A stretch of 37,928 nucleotides of DNA from Spirochaetota bacterium (GTDB lineage Bacteria; Spirochaetota; B62-G9; DRHN01), in assembly GCA_011049595.1 (NCBI GenBank), contig DRHN01000521.1, positions 1-37,928 of the forward strand, given 5' to 3'. How positions within the stretch are numbered: position 1 is the stretch's first letter; each line of letters begins with the position of its first letter. Under the pieces are notes generated by a model that saw only the letters and a list, made by a program, of their open reading frames with translations, did not search any database and was not told the DNA's origin. Below, in pieces: positions 1 through 9,691 of the stretch. The translations under genes and the position numbers were made by a program.

Positions 1-169
1 CCCGATCATCAGTGCACTGAGCCGCAAGGATCGTGGCAATAAGAAGCTGGAATGGTGTTTCATAATCTAACAGTGCCCTGGAGTCCGGGTGCTCAAGTTT
101 CAGTTTATCAAATATCTCGTGGGTCCTTTTTCTTTTATCATCTTTTCTTTCTATTTCTAAAGAATTCAT
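1..169 (-). CDS. nth: Endonuclease III, N-terminal part (truncated by contig edge)
   Basis: Manual reverse-strand translation from ATG at 169: MNSLEIERKDDKRKRTHEIFDKLKLEHPDSRALLDYETPFQLLIATILAAQCTDDR; the PFQLLIATILAAQCTD segment is characteristic of Nth. Overlaps the 3' end of polX by about 32 bp. Confidence 0.88.
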   Translation of the reverse strand, partial: MNSLEIERKDDKRKRTHEIFDKLKLEHPDSRALLDYETPFQLLIATILAAQCTDDR

Positions 170-1892
170 CTATCTCCCCTGCCGTCATGCTGTTCAGAAG
201 CCCCTTTTTACTGACCCACGCCTTTCTGGCCATGATCAGGCCGTATTTTATATCTTTAAAACCGTCGATCGAATGAGCGTCCGGGCCGAGGGAGATTAGT
301 ACGCCCCTCCGGGATGCTTTTATTAAATATTGCCATCCCGGGTCCAGCCGGTAGGGGTTGCAGTTGTGCTCAAGCACAACCTGTTGAGCTGCAAGAGCTT
401 CAAGAATTTTTTCTTGATCGTATTGGTAACCCTCTCTTGACAGGAGCAGCCGGCCGCTTATATGGCCCAGAATAGTGACGTACGGATTTTTGATCGCTGT
501 CAAAAGCCTTTCGGTAGCCTCTTCGGTCCCCATCGATAGTTTTGAATGGACCGAGGCGATCACGAAATCCAGCTTTTTAAGGGTATCGTCAGGATAATCA
601 AGGCTCCCATCAGTAAGGATATCAGACTCGATTCCGCAGAATATTTTAAAAAACGAACGCCCGCCGGAGCCGAACTCACTGTTTAGCTGTTTCACTTCTT
701 CGATCTGCGCAAGAAGTCTCTCATTTGACAGCCCGTTCGCGTAAAAAGCTGACCTTGAGTGATCGGAAAGACAGAGATAACTGTAGCCCTGTTTCACACA
801 CTCCCTTGCAAGAATTTCGATACTGTGGGCTCCGTCAGAGAAGTTTGAATGGACGTGTATCATGCCTTGAATATCAGAGTCTTTTACAAGTTCGGGCAGT
901 GTCCCCTGCTCCGAGGCTTCGATTTCGGCCCCTCCTTCACGTATCTCGGGTGGAATAAATCGAAGTCCGATATGGTTATATATGGTTTCTTCTGTCTCTA
1001 TCTCAAGCGCGCTTTCACCTTTAAAAATACCGTATTCATTCATTTTGAGTCCCATCCGTTTAGCGCGTGACCTGAGGATGGTGTTGTGCTCTTTTGAGCC
1101 TGTGAAGTGCTGGAGGGCTGCGGGGTATGATTCGTTTTTTATTATTCTGAAATCTATCTGGAGCCCTTTGCGCCTGATTGAAACTTTTGTCGGGCCCGCT
1201 CCTATTACGTCTTTCGTGCCGGGGTCCCCGTCCGCGAGGCTAATGAGGGTTTTATTGATTATCGTATCTTCAATATTTCCATCAGGTACAAGGACTATAT
1301 CAATGTCCTTGAATGTGCTCTTTCCCCTTCTGAGACTTCCAGCGATGGCTATTTTAACAAAAATATTCGATGATTTCAGGATCCCGGCGACATCATTTGC
1401 CGTTTCAAGGGCATCAGAAAAAAGGTGTTTGTCTTTGTACAGTTTTTTTAAATCGATTCCTCGCAGGATCTTTTCCTGGCTCTTTTGTCCGAAACCTTCA
1501 AGAGTCTTCAGCCGGTTTTCTTTACAGGCGTATTCAAGCTCGCCTATATCCGAGATCTCCAGTTTATCCCAGACGGCCTTTACTTTTTTTGGCCCCATGC
1601 CGGGTATTGTCAAGAGCTCCTGAATACTTCCGGGGAATGATGATTTTAATTCTTCAAGTACCGTTGAGTGTCCATTTGCTATGTATTCGAGGATGACCTC
1701 TTCAACACTTTTCCCTATCCCTTTTATTTCCCTGAGTTCACCTTTTTCCACGAGGTCTGCAATTTCTGCCGGGTTTGTTTCGACACTCCGCGCTGCCTGT
1801 TCAAACGCGCGCGCTTTGAACGGATTTTCTCCTGAAAGTTCTTTGTAAACCGCGATATTTTTAAGAATTGACGCGATTTCTTTGTTATTCAT
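138..1892 (-). CDS. polX: DNA polymerase/3'-5' exonuclease PolX (Pol beta-like X family plus C-terminal PHP domain)
   Basis: 584 aa; HhH-type N-terminus, nucleotidyltransferase GSLRRGKSTFKDIDIVL, PHP motifs MIHVHSNFSDG, LCLSDHS, LEHNCNPYRLDPG, GPDAHS. Confidence 0.93.
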   Translation of the reverse strand: MNNKEIASILKNIAVYKELSGENPFKARAFEQAARSVETNPAEIADLVEKGELREIKGIGKSVEEVILEYIANGHSTVLEELKSSFPGSIQELLTIPGMGPKKVKAVWDKLEISDIGELEYACKENRLKTLEGFGQKSQEKILRGIDLKKLYKDKHLFSDALETANDVAGILKSSNIFVKIAIAGSLRRGKSTFKDIDIVLVPDGNIEDTIINKTLISLADGDPGTKDVIGAGPTKVSIRRKGLQIDFRIIKNESYPAALQHFTGSKEHNTILRSRAKRMGLKMNEYGIFKGESALEIETEETIYNHIGLRFIPPEIREGGAEIEASEQGTLPELVKDSDIQGMIHVHSNFSDGAHSIEILARECVKQGYSYLCLSDHSRSAFYANGLSNERLLAQIEEVKQLNSEFGSGGRSFFKIFCGIESDILTDGSLDYPDDTLKKLDFVIASVHSKLSMGTEEATERLLTAIKNPYVTILGHISGRLLLSREGYQYDQEKILEALAAQQVVLEHNCNPYRLDPGWQYLIKASRRGVLISLGPDAHSIDGFKDIKYGLIMARKAWVSKKGLLNSMTAGEIDEFFRNRKKR

Positions 1893-1894
1893 TT

Positions 1895-3163
1895 TTAATA
1901 CACAAGATCCAGTTTGTCGATCTCTGTCTGAGCTATATTAAGGATATCTTCGGGGTCTTCCCCGTTGATCATGATCTCTTCCAGCGCTTTTTTTATAATA
2001 TTATCAACATTTGAAAAACCTGAAGCCGGATTGAATACCTCTCCTTTTTCGAGGTCAATGGCCGATGTCATATGATTGGGGTTGTCCTCATAAAATATGA
2101 GAAGATCAAATGATTTTTTTACGCTTGTTTTAATTGAAGGACTCCCGGTATGAGTGTGCCATTTTATTGCATTTTCGTAATCAACAAGATATTCAACAAA
2201 TTTAAAAGCATCCTTTTCCCTCTTTGGATCGGACGCAAGGATGGCAAGGCAGGTACCTTCGATAGTAGGAGCAGTTTCTTTTCCCCCGGGCAAATTCCAG
2301 ACATTTAAATCATAAGGCAGCTTTGACTCAGTGTGCACAAGCTTCAAGCTGGAAGCCAGCATAATCCCCAGATTTCCGCTTAAAAAAAGACCCTCTCCCT
2401 CATCGACTGTTATCTTGGCAGGCATGATCTTGTCTTTATACACAAGCTGCTGTAAAAAACGCATCGCCCCGATAACTTCACCGGTATTTATCTCTATTTT
2501 TCCGTTTTCGATGACCGGTCTTCCGGTGTAGCTCTGGGTGAAAGAAATAAACTGTGCGGTTGTTTCCAATGGAATATAAAGTCCCCATTTGCCGCGGCTG
2601 TTTTTCTTGATTTTTCCGGCAATTGCGGCGATTTTTTCCCATGACATGGGAATTTCATCCTGTCTTACTCCCGATATTCGTATGATATGCTGATTAACAA
2701 AAAGGATACCCACATTGTAGGAAAAAGGCATTCCGTATGTTTTGTTTTCTATGGATACTGATTTCCAGATCTTTTCGGGGATATCCTCATATATTTTATC
2801 TGGGATAAAAGGCGTTATATCGACGATATAACCATTTTCCTGCAGTGAAGGTAATAAATGAACGGGCACCTGCACTATGTCGGGCAATTTCTCCTGGGAA
2901 AAAAGTTTCAAATATAAATCCTCTTCATTCCCCTGGAATACACCTTTTACGGGTGTTTGCCTGTTGTTTTCGTTGAAAGCGGTGATCAGCGAGTTTAATA
3001 CATCTTTATTGTAAAGGCCGATAGAGTGCCAGAATTTTATTTCATCCAGATCCCGCCCCTCCCTTTCTTTTTTTGAAGCGAAAGCAATCGTGGCCGCGAT
3101 AAAAAAAACAGCGAAAAATATAAGGACAGGGAATGAGCAGGTTTTCGATATTTTTTCACCCAC
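1895..3163 (-). CDS. Extracellular solute-binding protein, family 1 (ABC sugar-type)
   Basis: 422 aa; N-terminal hydrophobic signal; INFW/KFWHS-type start, 'KLPDIVQVPVHLLPSLQENGYIVDITPFI', 'YGMPFSYNVGILFVN' are typical of MalE/UgpB-like binding proteins. Confidence 0.82.
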   Translation of the reverse strand: MGEKISKTCSFPVLIFFAVFFIAATIAFASKKEREGRDLDEIKFWHSIGLYNKDVLNSLITAFNENNRQTPVKGVFQGNEEDLYLKLFSQEKLPDIVQVPVHLLPSLQENGYIVDITPFIPDKIYEDIPEKIWKSVSIENKTYGMPFSYNVGILFVNQHIIRISGVRQDEIPMSWEKIAAIAGKIKKNSRGKWGLYIPLETTAQFISFTQSYTGRPVIENGKIEINTGEVIGAMRFLQQLVYKDKIMPAKITVDEGEGLFLSGNLGIMLASSLKLVHTESKLPYDLNVWNLPGGKETAPTIEGTCLAILASDPKREKDAFKFVEYLVDYENAIKWHTHTGSPSIKTSVKKSFDLLIFYEDNPNHMTSAIDLEKGEVFNPASGFSNVDNIIKKALEEIMINGEDPEDILNIAQTEIDKLDLVY

Positions 3164-3208
3164 GGATAAATACCCTCATATATTCCGGTAGCATTTCAGC
3201 TATTTTTA

Positions 3209-3377
3209 AATAGATCTTGGTGACAACTTCGACCACGACTAAGTCGGGCAAGCCCGACAACTCCGGAGTTTTACCCGGCGTAGTCGCCAAATAACTCTAT
3301 TGAGCCGTTTCACCGCGACTAATCTCAAAGTTACTTACATTGATAAATAGCATGGATTCTTCACCAAGAACTAATTA
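3209..3377 (+). repeat. Dispersed intergenic repeat, copy A (inverted terminal repeats, internal hairpins)
   Basis: Left end TAGATCTTGGTGACAAC, right end TCACCAAGAACTAATTA (inverted); internal AAGTCGGGCAAGCCCGAC, AACTCCGGAGTT and TTGAGCCGTTTCACCGCGACTAAT shared with other copies. Confidence 0.8.
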
Positions 3378-3391
3378 TAATATAACGATAT

Positions 3392-4135
3392 ATGGGAGAG
3401 ATAAATATAAATTTTATAAATTCGATAGCAGATCTTATTGTGCTTCTTGATAAAAAGTATCCAAAAAAAGCCTCGTTAGAACTGGTCGGTAACAGGTATA
3501 ATTTAAATCGTGACGAGCGATTGATCCTCTACAGAGGAGTATTTGACACCGCGGGAAGCAACAGGAGAAAGAAGAAGCGGTTGGATCTTTTACACGCGGG
3601 AGATACCGCCGATTTGAATATTAAATGTTTAATACTCGATGGGTATAATATACTAATATCTCTTGAAAGCTACCTGAAAGGGATGATCATTTTCCGTGCT
3701 CTGGATGGGTATGTCAGGGACGTATCCGGTGTGTACGGCTCCCACAGTTTTAGCGGTTATACCGAAAGAAGTGCCGGACTGCTTGCCGATTTTATAAAAG
3801 ATTTAACAGAAAAATTCGATTCTCGACCGGATGTGTCTGTATATCTGGATTCGCAGGTGTCAAAAAGCGGAGAACTTTCCATGTATATGCGGGATTTGTT
3901 TAAACGGGAACATATTTCTGCGGAAGTTGCGGCAATAAAAAATCCTGACGCTGTTATCGTTGAGCTGAGCAGACGTTGTGCAAATTCCCTGACAGCTACT
4001 TCCGACACAGTGCTCATTGATGAAGTCGGGCGTGTAATTGATATTCCCGATTGTATTATCCGGCAGGTATTTGGGACAGCACCATTGGACCTGAACACTC
4101 TGCTTTTGTCGAAAAAAGTAAAAAAATCCGGTTGA
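3392..4135 (+). CDS. DUF434-family protein
   Basis: 247 aa; 'YPKKASLELVGNRYNLNRDERLILYRGVFD' plus 'LILDGYNILISLESYL' resemble DUF434 proteins; recognised from motif only. Confidence 0.65.
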   Translation: MGEININFINSIADLIVLLDKKYPKKASLELVGNRYNLNRDERLILYRGVFDTAGSNRRKKKRLDLLHAGDTADLNIKCLILDGYNILISLESYLKGMIIFRALDGYVRDVSGVYGSHSFSGYTERSAGLLADFIKDLTEKFDSRPDVSVYLDSQVSKSGELSMYMRDLFKREHISAEVAAIKNPDAVIVELSRRCANSLTATSDTVLIDEVGRVIDIPDCIIRQVFGTAPLDLNTLLLSKKVKKSG

Positions 4136-4328
4136 AAAACTGAAATTATTAATATTTACGATATACTGTAACTGTGTAAAGTGTAAATATCTAATTAATA
4201 TCAAGTAAATAACCTCTATGGCATATGCCTTTTTTACTGAAGATAACAGATGAATTGTAATTTTCTATATTGTTAAAAGCCTCTCCGTTTGAGCAGGAAA
4301 TGTGGATTTTTTTTAAGGAAAAAAGTGT

Positions 4329-6065
4329 ATGGTCCGTGATATTGATAAAACCAGGGAAAAAGTAGGAATCGACAAGCTGAGCATGAAAGAGCGGGACGGT
4401 TTGTTCCGGCAGTTTGTTGAGCATGGAGGCAAGATTGAATACAAAATAAATAGAAACCTGAGCGGACAAATGGCCAACCGCTGCAAGTCCGGCCCTTTGA
4501 AAGTATCAGAAAGTCCCGGTCCGGCCCTGCAAGAAAATAGAAAATCGCAGCAGGGTCCCGTAAATGACTCTTCACAAAATAGAATATATGATAGGATAAA
4601 ATTACAGAGGCCGGTTAATAAAAACAGACTGGCCGATCTGTTGATTTTAGGTTTTAAAGGATTTATGCTCAAGGTAACAACATTCGGCGGTAAAAAAATT
4701 ACGCACAGTTTTATAAAAGAGTTTCATGAACAGATACGATGGTATTTTGAGGAAATTTCCGTAACCCTTAGTTCCATTCTGGAGAATGAGCCTGCTGTTG
4801 TTGAGCAGATAAAAAGAATGTCCAAAGGAGTAAACAGCATTTTCTATGAAGTTTTAGTGCGGCTCACCGCACTTTATGACGAAACGGAATTTTTAAAGAT
4901 CGCGGTCGTGTTTTCCAGGAAAAAGATCCCTTCCGATATTTACATGAAGATTTTCAAGCAATTTTTTAAGAAACTTTATATACTCGCCCAGTTTAAAAAT
5001 GTTTGTAAAACTTATGTGGATAAAGCGGTTGTACTAAAAGGTGTCAACAACGATATCACCCGGCATGTTGTTTTTACGGTCAACAACCAGCTTAATAAAG
5101 ATATGGACGTGCTTTTCGACGATTTTCTTAAAAAGTTCCATATTATTCTTTGCAGGATGGCGCGTTCATACTATCCCCTGTTTTCTCAAGAATTCAACGA
5201 TTTTTTGGATATTTCCGCGAAAGACAGGCTCGGCTACATAACCCGGATGGAAAAGAAAAAGAAAAAAGAAGAGTTTTACGATCGATCGTGTACGATAAAG
5301 AACGGTAAGACGAAAGAAAATAAAATAGTAAAGATCCCTGAACATATAAAAAAGGAAATTCCCGTAATAAGGAACATTATCGAAAAGTATGAGGACGATC
5401 GTCACTATGACCTTAAATGCCCGATCAGGGTCCTGGACAAAGAGGACACCATGTACAACGCTGTTGTGCTGCTGGATATATTTGACATGCGATACTCGTT
5501 TCTACTGTCATCGAGCAAAACCCATTACAATATTGATTACCGCGATCGGCGAAAGATAAACATAAAGGAAGAATTAAATCATTCGTATCTTCTCTTTAAT
5601 GAAGCGTGGGATGAGGCGAAAGGTTATGTTGGTATAGTAAAAGAAATAAGGGATGTGCAAAATAACGGCAGATTGACAGTATATCAAAGGTCTGTTTTAC
5701 TGGATACCCTCGTTAAAAAGAAAACTATTTCAAGAAGAAACATGAACAAAAGGGTTACAGATGTAATGAAGACGATAGAAAAGATAATGGAAACTGTGAT
5801 ACTGGATTATGATTCCGATAAGAGGCTCCTTCAAAACCCCGATGAAATACTCATGTTTGACGAGAAAATCGACAGGGGAAAAAGTTCTGACGGGAAAAGG
5901 GTGATCGATGCGATCACCGAAGCATATCTTTTTTCCGCTGTGTTCCCCTATGCCACGGGCAGCGGTGAAAGTAATGAAAATGAACACCCCAATGAGGCTG
6001 GTATTGATTTAAATGGGCATCAAATCATTATCCACCCGGCTGCAGTAGTAAAATCGGCCTCCTGA
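4329..6065 (+). CDS. Hypothetical protein, 578 aa, mostly helical, basic
   Basis: Longest ORF in the region; no overlapping credible alternative; no motif I can name with confidence. Confidence 0.75.
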   Translation: MVRDIDKTREKVGIDKLSMKERDGLFRQFVEHGGKIEYKINRNLSGQMANRCKSGPLKVSESPGPALQENRKSQQGPVNDSSQNRIYDRIKLQRPVNKNRLADLLILGFKGFMLKVTTFGGKKITHSFIKEFHEQIRWYFEEISVTLSSILENEPAVVEQIKRMSKGVNSIFYEVLVRLTALYDETEFLKIAVVFSRKKIPSDIYMKIFKQFFKKLYILAQFKNVCKTYVDKAVVLKGVNNDITRHVVFTVNNQLNKDMDVLFDDFLKKFHIILCRMARSYYPLFSQEFNDFLDISAKDRLGYITRMEKKKKKEEFYDRSCTIKNGKTKENKIVKIPEHIKKEIPVIRNIIEKYEDDRHYDLKCPIRVLDKEDTMYNAVVLLDIFDMRYSFLLSSSKTHYNIDYRDRRKINIKEELNHSYLLFNEAWDEAKGYVGIVKEIRDVQNNGRLTVYQRSVLLDTLVKKKTISRRNMNKRVTDVMKTIEKIMETVILDYDSDKRLLQNPDEILMFDEKIDRGKSSDGKRVIDAITEAYLFSAVFPYATGSGESNENEHPNEAGIDLNGHQIIIHPAAVVKSAS

Positions 6066-6199
6066 TTTTTTCTCCAACCCCGCAATTATTATTCGGATTA
6101 AGTTTCGCCGGCCTTATAACAATTGACATAACTCTTGATGCCGGTTATCATATGTTTATTGAATGACGTGCTGGCATGCAAATAGGCGCTTAATAACAA

Positions 6200-6229
6200 T
6201 TTCCTTGCTTTTTTGGCAAGGAAATTTTT
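6200..6229 (+). terminator. Putative Rho-independent terminator
   Basis: TTTCCTTGC-ttttttg-GCAAGGAAA followed by TTTTT; perfect 9-bp stem, downstream of the 578-aa ORF. Confidence 0.65.
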
Positions 6230-6271
6230 CCAATCAAGAATGCGGCTTGTCCGCATTAGGGGGCTAATGAT

Positions 6272-6988
6272 ATGAATGCGCGTAAAATAATTTACCGGGT
6301 GTTTAAAAAATCCTGGTTTATTTTTGCTTTTGCGATATTTTTTAATTCCGGTTTTGCCCTCGAAACGGAAGAGCGTATTGTCGCTTCGTTTGACATCATA
6401 AGAGCTACAGGACGTGTCAAAGTATTTCTTAAACCGGGGAAAAGCGAGCGGTTGAGAATCGAAACCCGGGGGGTCGAGATCAGCAAGGTTTTTACCGTGA
6501 TTGACGGAACAACTTTGAAAATATATATCCAGAAGGGTTTTATAGATGATAACATTGATGTGAAAGTTTATGTGACCTATAAAGTGCTTCGGGAAGTCCA
6601 TTCAAGCGCGCTTGCGGATATTCAGGCGGAATCGGCTATTAAAGGGGATAAGCTTGTCGTGGATGTGAACAGTAAAGGCCGGGCGAATGTAAAAGTAGAT
6701 GTCAACACTCTTGAGCTTATGGTTTCAGTTTCAGGCGAACTTGAAATTTCAGGAAAAACAAAGATCCAGAATACGAGAGTTAACTCGGATGGAAAGTTGA
6801 AGGCATTTAATTTACAGTGCGAAAAAACCTATATCAAGATAAATACTGCGGGAATAGCTGAAGTGAGAGCGGGTGAACTGCTCGATGCAACAGTCCACAC
6901 GGGGGGCAACCTCCGGTATAAAGGAAACCCTTCCAAAGAAACGATCAAATCCACCCTGGGAGGTACGGTTACAAGGCTCGCTGATTGA
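6272..6988 (+). CDS. GIN-domain (DUF2807) exported protein
   Basis: 238 aa; signal-like N-terminus; 'FDIIRATGRVKVFLKPGKSERLRIETRG', repetitive beta pattern 'VDVNTLELMVSVSGELEISGKTK' typical of putative auto-transporter adhesin head GIN domains; SD AGGGGG upstream. Confidence 0.78.
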   Translation: MNARKIIYRVFKKSWFIFAFAIFFNSGFALETEERIVASFDIIRATGRVKVFLKPGKSERLRIETRGVEISKVFTVIDGTTLKIYIQKGFIDDNIDVKVYVTYKVLREVHSSALADIQAESAIKGDKLVVDVNSKGRANVKVDVNTLELMVSVSGELEISGKTKIQNTRVNSDGKLKAFNLQCEKTYIKINTAGIAEVRAGELLDATVHTGGNLRYKGNPSKETIKSTLGGTVTRLAD

Positions 6989-7012
6989 GTTAATTTTTTT
7001 AAATCCGGTCCG

Positions 7013-7840
7013 CTATCTGAAAACAATACCCTGCGTGTAGACCCACCCCTCTCTGCCGTCCGTGAGTGAAATTAGAAGCCACTCTTCCCGCGTTTCTAAA
7101 AGTTTTGTTGCTGTTCCTTCGTGAAGGACGAATAAAACACCGCTTTCCGCGATAGGTGCCGTCATGACCTCGATCTCTTTTTCCACCACAATTCCTTTCG
7201 GGTGTTTTTTTTCGTTGGACTGGTAGAAAAATGAGGCGGTTGAAAAAATAATGAACACAACGGCGCACAGAACAAAATACTTCTTCAATATATGCCTTTT
7301 ATAGGGACTGAATAAATAAAGGTAGCTAAGAGCAATGAGAACGGTGAAGACAAACAGTTCGATGAAAGCTATGTTGCGCAGATTTAGGTATGAGTATATC
7401 TCCCGAAGAATTTTAAAAAAATTTTCGTTGTACAGGGGGAGGACCCTTTCTTTCAAGGACCTTTTTGCATACTCCAGGTTTTCCCTGGTTTCCCTGTCAA
7501 AAGATCTTAAGGCCAGAGCTTTCTCGTAATAGAGAATAGCGTAGCCTGGTTCCCCCAGTTTAAAGTACGTGTTGCCGAGATTGTAGTATAACTGGGGATT
7601 TTTCACTCCCCTTTCAATAACTACAAGATAGTTTGAAAGGGCTGACTGGAAGTCATTTGAAGCGTAATGCTGATTTGCTTTATTATAAATATCCACTGCT
7701 TCAAGGCCGGGGTTTTCTCCCCGGCCCTGAACGGTTTCAGTAAAAGAGCGCTGCCCGTTTTCATCTATCGGTTCCTGGCCGTAGGATATGCAAAAGATAC
7801 TCAGGAAAAGCACAAATAAAGCAAGAACCTTGGAATTCAT
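7013..7840 (-). CDS. batE: BatE-like protein: TPR repeats plus TM segments plus C-terminal SH3b domain
   Basis: 275 aa; 'NPQLYYNLGNTYFKLGEPGYAILYYEKALAL' TPR; two hydrophobic segments; 'GTATKLLETREEWLLISLTDGREGWVYTQGI' SH3-like; last gene of the Bat operon. Confidence 0.75.
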   Translation of the reverse strand: MNSKVLALFVLFLSIFCISYGQEPIDENGQRSFTETVQGRGENPGLEAVDIYNKANQHYASNDFQSALSNYLVVIERGVKNPQLYYNLGNTYFKLGEPGYAILYYEKALALRSFDRETRENLEYAKRSLKERVLPLYNENFFKILREIYSYLNLRNIAFIELFVFTVLIALSYLYLFSPYKRHILKKYFVLCAVVFIIFSTASFFYQSNEKKHPKGIVVEKEIEVMTAPIAESGVLFVLHEGTATKLLETREEWLLISLTDGREGWVYTQGIVFR

Positions 7841-7846
7841 GTAATT

Positions 7847-9691
7847 TTATTTCCTTTCTGCTGCCTGAGGTCGGGATGTTTCCATATTGTTTATCGCGGA
7901 CATGACCTTTTCATGCAGATCGTTGACTTTCTGGCTGTAGCCCGCGTTCCAGGCTGAAAATTTTAAAAGAGTGCACTGTTCGATCAGGTTCAGAATATCT
8001 TTTTCAGCCTCCCCGTTTATTGAAAAACAGTCCTCAAGCAGGCTTCTTGCATTTTTGATGGTTATTTCCTGCGGAGTTTTCCCGCACTTGTAAGCGATAT
8101 AAGTAGATAGAGCCTGATAGATGAGAGCAATTGTGGCGGAATAATTATTCTGTTCTATTGTGCTCCCCGCCTCTTTTAGTATATTCATTGCGATAGAACG
8201 GGCCCTTTTTTTCTTGAAAAGGTTTTCGTCCTGTTTCAGCTTTTCCCTTTTCAGCTTGATGAAAAAGAGGATCCCCGTGATCGATGCAAGGAAAAGGTGA
8301 TACAAATAAAACACGGGACTTCGAAAAGGGTTTTTTGAAATATTCTTAAGTTCTTTCAAATTTTGTTTTATAAAGTTGAATCCGCCTTCCGCGAATTCTC
8401 TTTTTGAAGTCAGGATAGTTTTTTCCTGGTGAATATCGGCCCCTGTTACATTTATGCGGGCCGGTTCTGCCACGGCGTCAGTATAACTGCCGGTGCCTGT
8501 ATCAAAATACATGAAGTTTTCAGCACTTATTTCAAGGACCCCGCTTTCTTCGGGTATTATAGTGTATTCAAATTTTTTTATAAAACTAACTTTGTCCTTT
8601 TCTCCAATTTTATCGATTTTTGTATCCGATAAATACATCCTGCCCCTTTTGGACATCAGCAGCTCAGGGTCGGAAATTGTGTTCAAGTTCCCGGTACTTT
8701 TAAGCGTGAGGTAGAAAGTCGTGGATTCACCCGTGTTCACGATGCTCTCCCGCCTGGAGATACTGGAACTCAGGTCGCCGACTATATAGGAAAATGCTTT
8801 CCCTGTGTTATTTTTTGGGAGCGGGTTCACGGTTATTGTTATCGGGTTGCTTTCGATCAGAAAATGGTAAGGTCTTCCGAAAAAGCTGAACAGGTCATCG
8901 TTTTTTGCTATAACTGTTGTTTCAAGCTCGAGAGGGTTTGGAGAATATGTTCCCGGCCCAATGGCAAAGAGCGCTACTTTTTTTAATAAAGTTGTCTCGT
9001 ACTGTTTTCCCTCATAAACTTCTTTTTTGTGCTCCAGCCGGGTTGCGTTGTATATATCTTCTTTAAAAAATCCCGAAAAATCCGGGCTGCCGCTGAGAGC
9101 GATACTGTCAATATCAAGCCTCGAAAATAGAGTGTATGTGAGTACAAGCTGCTCACTTTCAAAAACCGTGTTTTTTTCAGGTCTTGCCAGTATAAATATC
9201 TCTTCTTTTAGCTTGTCGATATCAATGGCTTCTTCTTCCGGAAGCAGAGCGCTGCTGCGGGGTTTTATTTTCCCTTCAACAACAGTTATTGTGATGGGGT
9301 CTGTTTTGTATTCAACGCCTTTATATTTGATCGTGACCGGCCCTATAAAAAAAATGCCTTTTAAGTTCGGCTGTACCAGATAGGTACGCGTGATGGTCTT
9401 TGTGCGCTTTGTTTGCCCGTTTACAATAGAAATACTGGTCTGACTTTTCGTGCTCTCGCTGAGTACGGTAAACGCTCCTAATTCGGGCAGCAGGAGGTTC
9501 GGGACCCTTGCCGTTCCTTCAATATCTACGGTAACTGTCAGGTTTATGGTGTCCAACAGCCCCACTTTTACAGCATCCACGGAAGCGTGAATGTTCACGA
9601 TTTCATCGGACGGATACGCGTTGCCCTGCGCGTAGAGAAAATATGCGCAAAACAGGATGAGTATAAGTAAAAAGTTACCAGTCTTTTTCAT
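7847..9691 (-). CDS. batD: BatD family protein
   Basis: 614 aa; signal peptide, 'ASVDAVKVGLLDTINLTVTVDIEGTARVPNLLLPELGAFTVLSESTKSQTSISIVNGQTKRTKTITRTYLVQP' typical of BatD; C-terminal TM and cytosolic tail. Confidence 0.9.
   Translation of the reverse strand: MKKTGNFLLILILFCAYFLYAQGNAYPSDEIVNIHASVDAVKVGLLDTINLTVTVDIEGTARVPNLLLPELGAFTVLSESTKSQTSISIVNGQTKRTKTITRTYLVQPNLKGIFFIGPVTIKYKGVEYKTDPITITVVEGKIKPRSSALLPEEEAIDIDKLKEEIFILARPEKNTVFESEQLVLTYTLFSRLDIDSIALSGSPDFSGFFKEDIYNATRLEHKKEVYEGKQYETTLLKKVALFAIGPGTYSPNPLELETTVIAKNDDLFSFFGRPYHFLIESNPITITVNPLPKNNTGKAFSYIVGDLSSSISRRESIVNTGESTTFYLTLKSTGNLNTISDPELLMSKRGRMYLSDTKIDKIGEKDKVSFIKKFEYTIIPEESGVLEISAENFMYFDTGTGSYTDAVAEPARINVTGADIHQEKTILTSKREFAEGGFNFIKQNLKELKNISKNPFRSPVFYLYHLFLASITGILFFIKLKREKLKQDENLFKKKRARSIAMNILKEAGSTIEQNNYSATIALIYQALSTYIAYKCGKTPQEITIKNARSLLEDCFSINGEAEKDILNLIEQCTLLKFSAWNAGYSQKVNDLHEKVMSAINNMETSRPQAAERK

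Noticed and set aside
982-1623. 213-aa plus-strand ORF opposite polX
   Set aside because: Antisense to confidently assigned polX; serine/leucine-rich shadow translation.
1895-3163. Complete ABC sugar transporter locus
   Set aside because: Only the binding protein is present; no permease or ATPase genes lie in the window.
3209-3377. CRISPR-like array interpretation of the repeated hairpins
   Set aside because: Copies are dispersed, not tandem with regular spacers, and no cas genes are present.
4152-4190. 8-bp inverted repeat ATATTTAC...GTAAATAT in the spacer
   Set aside because: Very AT-rich spacer where such repeats are expected by chance; no further support.
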